A stretch of DNA of 10,680 nucleotides from Acidobacteriota bacterium (lineage in GTDB: Bacteria; Acidobacteriota; Thermoanaerobaculia; Multivoradales; JAHZIX01). Shown piece after piece: positions 4,813-10,680 of this stretch (positions within the stretch are counted from its first letter, which is position 1; every line of letters starts with the position of its first letter). The translations under genes were made by a program, and so were the position numbers. The notes under the pieces were generated by a model. That model did not search any database, was not told the origin of the DNA, and was given only the letters and a program-made list of their open reading frames with translations. The stretch is taken from assembly GCA_020439725.1 (NCBI GenBank), contig JAGQSE010000166.1, forward strand, positions 345-11,024, read 5' to 3'.

Positions 4813-7800
4813 ATGAACCGGCCGCGGCTCCGTGCCCACTCCGCGCTGCTCCTGGCGGTGTCGCTGGCCGCCAGCGTCTCGGCCTGCCATCGGGCGGCGG
4901 AGGAGACCTCGACCGCTCCGGAGGAGGCACCGCCTACGGCCGAGATGCCGGCCGGCGATCGGCCCGCCGGACCCATCGTCCAGGAGCTCGCTCCGGGTGT
5001 CGATGCGGCTACCGCCGACGTCCAGCTCGGTGACGTGTTGGTCGAGTGGCACCGCGCCTCACGGCCCGGTGCCGTCCGCGGCGGCGCCCTGAGCGATCCC
5101 TTCGACGTCATCCGCATCGGCATGGCCGAGGCGCCGCGCGGCGGCGTCGAGCTCGTCGCGGTCCGCGACGGCCATCGGATCCACCTAGAGCCCGGCGCCG
5201 AGGAATGGGGTTTCCGCGTCCGGCCCTCGCTGCCGATGCCCGACGCCGAACGGTACCTGGAGGCCTTGGACCTCTTCCATGACGAGGACCATGCCGCCGC
5301 CGTGGCCATCCTCACCACGCTCGCGGTGGCGGCCCGCGAGCGCGACGAGCCACGCACCGCGGCCTGGCTCGAGCTCTCCGCTGCCACGGTCTCCGCCGGC
5401 GCCCTCGACTGGGCCGCGGCACAAGCCCATGGAGCCGCGGGCCGCGACGACCTGGCCGACATCGAAGACGTCTTCCCGAGGTCGTGGATCGACGAGTCGG
5501 CGGCGCGCTGGCTGCGCCACGCGAAGGACTTCGCAGGCGCTCTCGCGGTCGTCGAGGAGGCCGAAACGCTCCGCCGGTCGCAGCCCTGGTCCGACCTGGC
5601 GGTGGCGCGGGCCGTCGAGGTCCAGGGCGAGGTGGCCTGGTCACGACGCGACCTGGCCACCGCCGAGGAGCGCTTCCGCAGTGCCCGCGAGACGGTGCTG
5701 GCCGAGGCGCCGGGCAGCCTGGTGGTGGCGCGTCTCGACAACCAGCTGGGCAAGATCGCTGCCCTCCGCGGACGCATCGACGAAGCCGAGGAGCTCTTCG
5801 AAGAGGCTCTGGAGATCCGCCAGCGGCTGGCGCCGGGCACTCTCGTCGAGGCTTTCAGCTTCAACAGTCTGGGCACCCTGCGCCTGATGCGCGGTGATCT
5901 GTCCGGGGGCGAGGCCTCGCTGCACCATGCGTTGCAGCTCTTCGAGGCCCTCGACCCCGAGGGCGGGAACCTCGGCGTCGTGCTCCACAACCTCGGCTAC
6001 GTCGCCACCGAGCGCGGGGACCTGACCGCCGGTGAGGAGTACTACCGCCGGGCCCTGGCGCGATCGGAGGCGGTCGAGCCCGACAGCATGTCGTCGACCG
6101 AGACCCTCAACAACCTCGGGACCATCGCCCGCCGCCGGGGCGACCTCGACGCCGCCGAGGACTACCACCAGCGGGCTCTGGCGATCCGCGAGCGCATCGC
6201 CCCCGGTGGGCTCGACGTCGCGGTTTCCCTGGTCAACCTGGCGTTGCTGTCGGCGGACCGCGGTGACCTGGAGGAGGCCGAGACGCGGCTCCGGAAGGCC
6301 CTCGACATCCGGCGGCAGCAGGCGCCCGGGTCCCTCGACGTCGCTCAGAGCGAGGCGAACCTGTGTCGGGTGCTCTTCCTCCGCCGGCGGCTCGACGAGG
6401 CCGACGCCGCGTGCCGGCGCGCCGAGACGCTTTACCGGCGATGGGCGCCCGACGGTCTGTGGCTGGCGGCGGTGTGGCGCAGCTTCGCCGACGTCGCCGC
6501 CGCCCGGGACCAGCCGGAGGAAGCGGAGCGCTGGTTGCGGCGCGCCAAGGAGCGCCTCGACCGTGTCCTCCCCGGGACCGAGGACCAGGCCATGGTCGAC
6601 TACCACCTCGGCCGTGCCCTGCGCGCCCAGGGGCGTCGCGAGGAAGCCGAAAGCGCGCTCGAGGCCGCCGTGCTCGCCCTCGACACCCAGCGCGGCAAGA
6701 TCGACGACTCCCCCGAAGCCCAGGCTCTGGCCGGCGCCCGGACCGTCGACGTGTATCGCGAGCTGGTCGATCTCGAGGCCGAGCTGGGGAAGGTCGGAGC
6801 CGCCTTCGACGTTCTCGAGCGCTCGCGGGCCCGCGCCCTCCTGGCGCTGCTCGCCCAGCGGGATCTGGCCTTCCCCCTCGAGCTCGATCCCGAGCTCGAC
6901 CGCCGGCGCCGGCGCCTCGCCTACGAGTACGACCGGGCGCAGGCGAAGCTCGCCGAGCTGGCGGCGGCGGGGCAGCTCGACCAGGCAGAGGCGGCGCTGG
7001 CGGAGGTGCGGCGGTTGCGTCTCGAACAAGAGGAGGTGCGTCGCGAGATCCGCCGGGCGGCGCCCCGTCTCGCCGACCTCGACGACCCCGAAACCGTCGA
7101 CCTGGACGCCGCCCTCGAGCTCCTCGACGAGGGCACGCTGGTCCTCGACTACTCGATAGGCGCCAGCCGTAGCTGGCTCTTCCTCCTCGCACGGGGGAGC
7201 GAGCCGCGGGTGGTGGAGCTCGACATCGGTGCGGAGGAGCTCGGGAGCCTGGTCGAGCGCTTCCTTCTCGCCGTCGAGACGCGGGGCGCGGGGACCTCGG
7301 CGGTCGAGGCCGCAGGCGAGGAGCTGTACCGTCGCCTGGTCGCCCCCGCCGAGACCGAGATCGACCGCGCCGAGCGCCTGCTCATCGTCCCCGACGGGCC
7401 GCTCCACGGCCTGCCCTTCGCCGCATTGCTCCGACCCGAGGGCCCGCAGCCGGTGCCCGTGGCCCAGCGCTATCTCGTCACCCGGCGGCCCATCCACACG
7501 GTGCTGTCGCTCAGCCTCTACCGCCAGCTGGGAGAGGAGGGGCCGCGCGCCGCCGACGGCGCGGCGCTGTTCGGCGATCCGCGTCCGGGGCCGGTTTCCG
7601 GCACCGTGGCTCAGCTCGAAACACCGGCGGGGGCACCGGGCGAGGCGCTCGAGAGCGACCGCGACGCGACCCGCGAGGACGGGTTGTCACCGCTGCCGGC
7701 GAGCCGTCTCGAGGTCGAGTCCATCGCCGCGCTCCTCGGGCCGGGAGCCCGGGCCTTCGTCGGCGGCGAGGCCACCGAGGCGGCGGCGCGACGGGCCGGC

Positions 7801-8346
7801 CACGGCGTGCGCTATCTCCATTTCGCCACCCACGCGCTCCTCGACGAGCGTTTTCCCCTCGATTCGGCCCTCGTCCTGAGCCCCGCCGCCGTGGGGGACT
7901 CGGGGGACTTCAACGGCCTCCTCCAGGCCTGGGAGATCTTCGAGAGCGTCCGTGTCGACGCCGACCTGGTGACTCTCTCGGCGTGCCGCACGGCGCTCGG
8001 TCGCGAGCTCCCCGGGGAAGGGATCCAGGGGCTCACCCGGGCCTTCCTCTTCGCCGGCGCACCGTCGGTGGTGTCGGCGTCGTGGCGCGTCTCGGATCGC
8101 TCGACGGCGGCGCTGATGACGCGTTTCTACGCGGGGCTGGGCGCCGGTGAGAGCAAGGACGAGGCGCTCCGCGGGGCGCAGCTGGCCCTGCTCCAGGGGC
8201 CGGTGGACCTACCCGCGGCCCCTGCTGGCCCCGAGTGGCTGTGGACGCCGCTCCGGCGCCTTTGGCCCTCTCCGGCGCCCGAGCGCATCGACGCGACGCA
8301 CCCCTTCTACTGGGCGGGCTTCCAGCTCACCGGCCGCTGGCGGTGA
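4813..8346 (+). CDS. Lipoprotein with PDZ-like segment, TPR array and CHAT protease domain
   Basis: A 1177-residue protein. Residues 1-25 form a lipoprotein signal ending SVSAC (Cys25); His26 at +2 is not the E. coli inner-membrane retention residue. A low-complexity linker leads to a PDZ-like stretch (about 55-127): ELAPGVDAATADVQLGDVLV, then VELVAVRDGHRIHLEP. Residues 263-631 are nine TPR-like units of 41 residues. A charged coiled coil follows (about 695-755). The CHAT domain (about 800-1177) has LLIVPDGPLHGLPFAALL, HFATHALLDE with catalytic His1007, LSACRTALG with Cys1058 and the usual HPFYWAGFQL ending, so the protease dyad is intact. CHAT is a caspase-like cysteine protease family. AGGGGGA (4798-4804) precedes the ATG. 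Its substrate is unknown; co-location with the sigma/anti-sigma pair suggests a role in that pathway. Confidence 0.9.
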   Translation: MNRPRLRAHSALLLAVSLAASVSACHRAAEETSTAPEEAPPTAEMPAGDRPAGPIVQELAPGVDAATADVQLGDVLVEWHRASRPGAVRGGALSDPFDVIRIGMAEAPRGGVELVAVRDGHRIHLEPGAEEWGFRVRPSLPMPDAERYLEALDLFHDEDHAAAVAILTTLAVAARERDEPRTAAWLELSAATVSAGALDWAAAQAHGAAGRDDLADIEDVFPRSWIDESAARWLRHAKDFAGALAVVEEAETLRRSQPWSDLAVARAVEVQGEVAWSRRDLATAEERFRSARETVLAEAPGSLVVARLDNQLGKIAALRGRIDEAEELFEEALEIRQRLAPGTLVEAFSFNSLGTLRLMRGDLSGGEASLHHALQLFEALDPEGGNLGVVLHNLGYVATERGDLTAGEEYYRRALARSEAVEPDSMSSTETLNNLGTIARRRGDLDAAEDYHQRALAIRERIAPGGLDVAVSLVNLALLSADRGDLEEAETRLRKALDIRRQQAPGSLDVAQSEANLCRVLFLRRRLDEADAACRRAETLYRRWAPDGLWLAAVWRSFADVAAARDQPEEAERWLRRAKERLDRVLPGTEDQAMVDYHLGRALRAQGRREEAESALEAAVLALDTQRGKIDDSPEAQALAGARTVDVYRELVDLEAELGKVGAAFDVLERSRARALLALLAQRDLAFPLELDPELDRRRRRLAYEYDRAQAKLAELAAAGQLDQAEAALAEVRRLRLEQEEVRREIRRAAPRLADLDDPETVDLDAALELLDEGTLVLDYSIGASRSWLFLLARGSEPRVVELDIGAEELGSLVERFLLAVETRGAGTSAVEAAGEELYRRLVAPAETEIDRAERLLIVPDGPLHGLPFAALLRPEGPQPVPVAQRYLVTRRPIHTVLSLSLYRQLGEEGPRAADGAALFGDPRPGPVSGTVAQLETPAGAPGEALESDRDATREDGLSPLPASRLEVESIAALLGPGARAFVGGEATEAAARRAGHGVRYLHFATHALLDERFPLDSALVLSPAAVGDSGDFNGLLQAWEIFESVRVDADLVTLSACRTALGRELPGEGIQGLTRAFLFAGAPSVVSASWRVSDRSTAALMTRFYAGLGAGESKDEALRGAQLALLQGPVDLPAAPAGPEWLWTPLRRLWPSPAPERIDATHPFYWAGFQLTGRWR
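5599..6705 (+). repeat. Nine tandem 41-residue TPR-like units (123-bp period) within the CHAT protein
   Basis: Residues 263-631 divide into nine units of exactly 41 residues with no insertion or deletion. The shared pattern is NLG at positions 8-10, RGDL near 16-19, EAE near 21-23, an AL pair near 29-30 and a closing APG(S/T/G)L. I checked the register against codon positions at units 1, 4 and 9. The units differ enough in sequence that this is an old protein repeat, not a recent DNA duplication. Confidence 0.88.
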
Positions 8347-8377
8347 GCGGGACTTCCGCCGAGGTCCGATTCGAGGC

Positions 8378-9406
8378 TCAGCGGGTCTTTAGCTTCGACC
8401 ACTGGTAGGCGGCGAGGAGCGGTGCGCCGCTGCCGTCACCGATCATCCACAACACCGAGGGCAGCGGGCGGAGCGCCCCGAGCAGGCTGGTCCCCAGGCG
8501 ATTGCCGGTGATCAACATGGCGGTGGCGACTCCCTGCGAGTCGAGGGCCAGCTCGGTCGAGGCGAAGGTAGCTTGGATTCCGCCGGCGGGCTCGCCGCTT
8601 CGCTGGTCGATGAAGGGCGGGTACGAGTCGCCGGCGATGTCGAGACGCCGGTCGTCGACGTTGGCCATGACCAGCGCCCGGTCGTGCAGCCAAACCTCGT
8701 CGAGGGGCTGGGTGAAGCCCTCGACCACGGGCAGCGTCACCCGCCAGCCGCGCCCCGCGGGGCCGTCGCCGACGGCGCGATCGATGCGTCCGACCTCGAC
8801 CCACAGGTTGGTGGCGCCACGGTCCTCGAGCACCGCCACAGCCCGGTCGACGGCATAGCCTTCGGCGAAGCCCCAGAGATCCGCCCGGGTGCCTTGAGCG
8901 AGCTCCGCGGTTCCCGCCTTGGCGTCGAGCAGGATACGGTCGCAATGGGCGCTCGCCGAGCCGCGGGCCAGGTCGCGGGGTTGGGGGTGCGACGTCACCG
9001 GCCGGTGGAGACCCCACAGGTCGTAGAGCTGGCCGCCCAAGGGACCGTGGGCGCCCTGGGACCAGACGCAGAAGTCGACGGCCCGTGACAGGAGCGCCAG
9101 CAGCCGCCGATCGATCACCACCGCCGTTTCCGCCGGCGCCCGGTTGAGCGCGCCCAAACCATCGGTGGCGGCACCGTCGGGCCGGGTCAGCACCTCGATC
9201 TCGTGGATCTCGGTGATAGCGGCGCGGATGGCGTCCTCGGCGCGGTCGCGGGGCAAGTCGCGGACCTCGATCTCGAGCCGCTCACCAAACGCCTCCGACG
9301 CCAGCCGTACCGCCTCGGCGGGGGGCTGGGCCACGAGGACCGAAGCGAAGAGGAGACCGGAAAGGACGACGAGGAAGCCGGCGAGACCACGCACACGATC
9401 GATCAT
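8378..9406 (-). CDS. Exported ApbE-like FAD:protein FMN transferase homologue, motifs degenerate
   Basis: A 342-residue protein with a Sec signal (FLVVLSGLLFASVLVAQ, 11-27). ApbE landmarks are in order: ALN (86-88), GAHGPLGGQLYDLWGL (118-133), DLWGFAEGYAVDRA (176-189), WVEVG (202-206), FIDQRSG (265-271) and ATAMLITG (294-301). ApbE enzymes attach FMN from FAD to Thr or Ser of exported proteins such as NqrC and RnfG. Several usual residues differ: GAFD is GAHG, the KGYAVD Lys is Glu182, VDLGGD is WVEVGR, and the Asp four residues before the metal-site Thr is Gln291 by my alignment (a shifted Asp289 is nearby). Activity is therefore doubtful. The ATG at 9406 has no Shine-Dalgarno; an upstream TTG (9466) would spoil the signal peptide. 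It faces the CHAT gene at its 3' end. Confidence 0.78.
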   Translation of the reverse strand: MIDRVRGLAGFLVVLSGLLFASVLVAQPPAEAVRLASEAFGERLEIEVRDLPRDRAEDAIRAAITEIHEIEVLTRPDGAATDGLGALNRAPAETAVVIDRRLLALLSRAVDFCVWSQGAHGPLGGQLYDLWGLHRPVTSHPQPRDLARGSASAHCDRILLDAKAGTAELAQGTRADLWGFAEGYAVDRAVAVLEDRGATNLWVEVGRIDRAVGDGPAGRGWRVTLPVVEGFTQPLDEVWLHDRALVMANVDDRRLDIAGDSYPPFIDQRSGEPAGGIQATFASTELALDSQGVATAMLITGNRLGTSLLGALRPLPSVLWMIGDGSGAPLLAAYQWSKLKTR

Positions 9407-9412
9407 GGCGGG

Positions 9413-9418
9413 ATCATA
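9413..9418 (-). promoter_or_regulatory. Possible -10 element for leaderless apbE-like mRNA
   Basis: TATGAT on the minus strand matches TATAAT at five of six positions and ends six bases before the ATG at 9406, with no Shine-Dalgarno in between. The arrangement mirrors that before algH. The region that would hold a -35 lies inside a strong hairpin and does not match consensus. Confidence 0.33.
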
Positions 9419-9419
9419 G

Positions 9420-9446
9420 CGCGCCGGAGGGGGTGCCTCCGGCGCG
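9420..9446 (-). terminator. Strong 11-bp hairpin between the cysteine-rich gene and the apbE-like gene
   Basis: CGCGCCGGAGG (9420-9430) and CCTCCGGCGCG (9436-9446) are perfect inverted repeats around a five-base loop. On the minus strand the hairpin follows the stop of the cysteine-rich gene by 47 bases. It is not followed by a U-run (the next bases are CTATGATC), so it is either a GC-rich, U-poor terminator or a structural insulator ahead of the apbE-like start. Confidence 0.5.
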
Positions 9447-9493
9447 GTTTCAATCCGCCGTGCCAAGGGGTGGTCGAAGCCGATGCGGGTGGG

Positions 9494-10231
9494 TCAGTTG
9501 GCCGGGCAGGCGTTCTCGGGCGGTTTCGAGGTGTAGCCCGGCGGTGGGTTGGCGACGAATCCAAGGTCCTGCCACAGCGCCAGGTTGACCGCCGCGTTGG
9601 CGTTCGACGGTGCCGCCGACCACAGTCCGGAGCAGGCGCTCTGGTTGCAGTTGCCGCCACGGGTGATGAAGGTGGCCATGGTGCCCAGGACCGGGCATTC
9701 ACAGACCGCGCGATACGGGCGCGCCGGGTCGATCTTGCACGGGAAGTTGAAGCAGTCGGCGTAGGGGCCGCCGTTGCAAGTCAGGAGCGGCTTGCCCTCG
9801 GTCTGGGCCATCGAGTAGGTCGAGATGGTGGCGGTGTCGGTCTGTGCGGCGGCACGGTCGTCACAGGTGGTGCTGCCGATGTTGTCGCCGAACATCACCT
9901 CGCATTCGCACAGCGAAGCCGGCACCTCGTTGCCCAGGAACTCCATGGTTTCCCCGGTCTTGGTGCAGGCGGCGGAGATGCAGAGGGCATAGCGGCCATA
10001 GCAGGTGTAGAGCTTGATGGGCGGCGCGGCGGTCTCCTTCGTCGCTTCGAAGCCTGCCGCGCCGGCGGGCGAGTCCGGTTGCGCATCGAAGCCGGAGCTC
10101 TCCATGCTGTCCGACGCCTTCTCCATGGTCTCGCCCGACTCGTCCTGGGCGGTGGCGGGTGCTGCGAGGCCCACCATGAGCAGCAGACACAGCAAGCCGA
10201 AAGTGCTCGGCGCGACTCCCCGTAGTTTCAT
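9494..10231 (-). CDS. Secreted cysteine-rich protein with duplicated Cys module (245 aa)
   Basis: I do not recognise the family. A Sec signal (about 1-28, ending APATA before Gln29) is followed by a Ser/Glu/Met-rich linker and then 14 cysteines, an even number that suits disulfides in an exported protein. Two copies of one module are visible. Residues 77-123 have cysteines at 77, 84, 89, 108, 110 and 123; residues 152-195 have them at 152, 160, 165, 177, 179 and 195. Both share C-x4-C and a CEC triplet. Cys200 and Cys242 are extra. The C-terminal tail is Asn/Ala/Pro-rich. AGGAG ends seven bases before the ATG. A structural or binding role outside the cell is likely. No haem CXXCH site is present. 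The tyrS gene lies upstream on the same strand. Confidence 0.78.
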   Translation of the reverse strand: MKLRGVAPSTFGLLCLLLMVGLAAPATAQDESGETMEKASDSMESSGFDAQPDSPAGAAGFEATKETAAPPIKLYTCYGRYALCISAACTKTGETMEFLGNEVPASLCECEVMFGDNIGSTTCDDRAAAQTDTATISTYSMAQTEGKPLLTCNGGPYADCFNFPCKIDPARPYRAVCECPVLGTMATFITRGGNCNQSACSGLWSAAPSNANAAVNLALWQDLGFVANPPPGYTSKPPENACPAN

Positions 10232-10440
10232 GACATCGCTCCTTCCTCGAGACCCCGGACCGCAACCGCGTTCGGGCCCCACGGACGCGGCGAACGCTGC
10301 GCGCAGGATGCCGCCGGCCGGGGTCGAAGGACCGGCGGTGACCGATCGGCGGCTGTTTCCGCCGTCGGCGAACCCGAGTCGGTAGGAGCAAGCTATTACG
10401 GAAGCGGCGCGGGTGGAAGGGGGGCGGCCCGCCCCGGTCG
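10232..10440 (-). other. Leader/intergenic region between tyrS and the cysteine-rich gene, with inverted repeats
   Basis: These 209 bases contain no convincing gene. Two further inverted repeats can fold: 10311-10317 with 10332-10338 (CCGCCGG/CCGGCGG, 7 bp, 14-base loop) and 10347-10352 with 10359-10364 (CGGCGG/CCGCCG, 6-base loop). The only AT-richer patch is around 10393-10399 (TAATAG on the minus strand), a weak -10 candidate without a matching -35. If transcription begins there, the mRNA leader of the cysteine-rich gene would be about 150 bases and structured. Confidence 0.4.
10421..10435 (-). terminator. GC hairpin just after tyrS
   Basis: GGGGCG and CGCCCC form a perfect six-bp stem around a three-base loop, starting five bases past the tyrS stop on the minus strand. 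It is followed by CCTTCC rather than a U-run, so it may be a weak or U-poor terminator. Confidence 0.35.
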
Positions 10441-10680
10441 TCAGCGGATCGTGACCCGGAGGAAGCGGCGCTTACCCACCTTGAGCAGATAGGGCTCGGG
10501 CCGTGCGGCGAGGTCGTGACCGGGGTCGTCGACCCGTTCGCCGTCGATCGACACCGCCCCTTGCTGGAGGAGGCGTCGGGCTTCCTTGTTGCTCGGTGCC
10601 AGCTCGCCGTCGCGGAGCACCTGGAGCAGGGTCATGGGCGCGGTCAGCTCGACCTCGGGGACGTCGTCGGGGACACCGCC
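10441..10680 (-). CDS. tyrS: Tyrosyl-tRNA synthetase, C-terminal S4 domain (runs off right edge)
   Basis: The last 79 residues are present. PDDVPEVEL is the linker typical of bacterial TyrRS. It is followed by an S4 RNA-binding domain: SNKEARRLLQQGAVSIDGER, then the ending LLKVGKRRFLRVTIR. The match to the C-terminus of TyrRS (SxxEARRLIxQGGVxxxG and VGKRRFxRV) is strong. The enzyme charges tRNA-Tyr in the cytoplasm; the S4 domain binds the tRNA long variable arm. The catalytic domain with HIGH and KMSKS motifs lies beyond the window. A stand-alone S4 protein is unlikely given the linker sequence. Confidence 0.9.
   Translation of the reverse strand, partial: GGVPDDVPEVELTAPMTLLQVLRDGELAPSNKEARRLLQQGAVSIDGERVDDPGHDLAARPEPYLLKVGKRRFLRVTIR

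Noticed and set aside
4710..5990. Minus-strand open frame of 426 codons over the anti-sigma/CHAT junction
   Set aside because: Ser/Arg/Ala-rich translation typical of an antisense frame in high-GC DNA; it spans two well-supported plus-strand genes.
5641..7497. Long open frame (618 codons) on the minus strand inside the CHAT-TPR gene
   Set aside because: It is a shadow of the GC-rich plus-strand gene: low-complexity Gly/Leu/Glu/Arg composition, no family motif, and the plus frame has clear TPR and CHAT motifs throughout.
8339..8360. GGCGG/CCGCC inverted repeat at the end of the CHAT gene as a terminator
   Set aside because: Only five base pairs with a 12-base loop and no U-run; too weak to call.

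Overview
This is a GC-rich stretch of ordinary bacterial chromosome. It is flanked by two housekeeping genes that run off the window: an AcnA-type aconitase at the left edge and tyrosyl-tRNA synthetase at the right edge, both on the minus strand. Lipoprotein and Sec signal peptides, an AlgH/YqgE protein, a class I c-type cytochrome and an ECF sigma/zinc-finger anti-sigma pair beside a CHAT-TPR protein point to a diderm, respiring, free-living bacterium. An Acidobacteriota-like lineage would fit, but that is a low-confidence guess from gene content. I see no IS element, phage, CRISPR array, tRNA or rRNA.

Left part (1-2770). The acnA start on the minus strand diverges from five plus-strand genes: algH/yqgE, a four-helix 'phage holin family' membrane protein, a YdfG-like short-chain dehydrogenase, a one-haem cytochrome c lipoprotein and a 75-residue helical protein. 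Gaps of 14-59 bases and a Shine-Dalgarno for all but algH suggest one transcription unit.

Middle (2771-8346). A secreted 152-residue protein (minus) and an ECF sigma gene (plus) diverge from a shared promoter region. The sigma gene is followed almost without gap by a membrane zinc-finger anti-sigma factor, then by a 1177-residue lipoprotein. That lipoprotein combines a PDZ-like segment, nine TPR-like units of exactly 41 residues and an intact CHAT caspase-like protease domain. The layout suggests a sigma in the cytoplasm, an anti-sigma across the membrane and a protease/scaffold outside it. This is an envelope-signalling hypothesis, and it is the most interesting part of the window.

Right part (8347-10680, all minus strand). 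An exported ApbE-like flavin transferase homologue has altered catalytic motifs. A secreted 245-residue protein carries a duplicated cysteine module that I do not recognise. A strong 11-bp hairpin separates these two genes. Beyond them lies the C-terminal S4 domain of tyrS, followed by a GC-rich hairpin.

Several observations are about control: two genes have a -10-like hexamer 6-7 bases before the ATG and no Shine-Dalgarno (possible leaderless transcripts), two mutually exclusive hairpins lie before algH, and a 15-bp unit triplicated around a stop codon gives three in-frame TGA codons.
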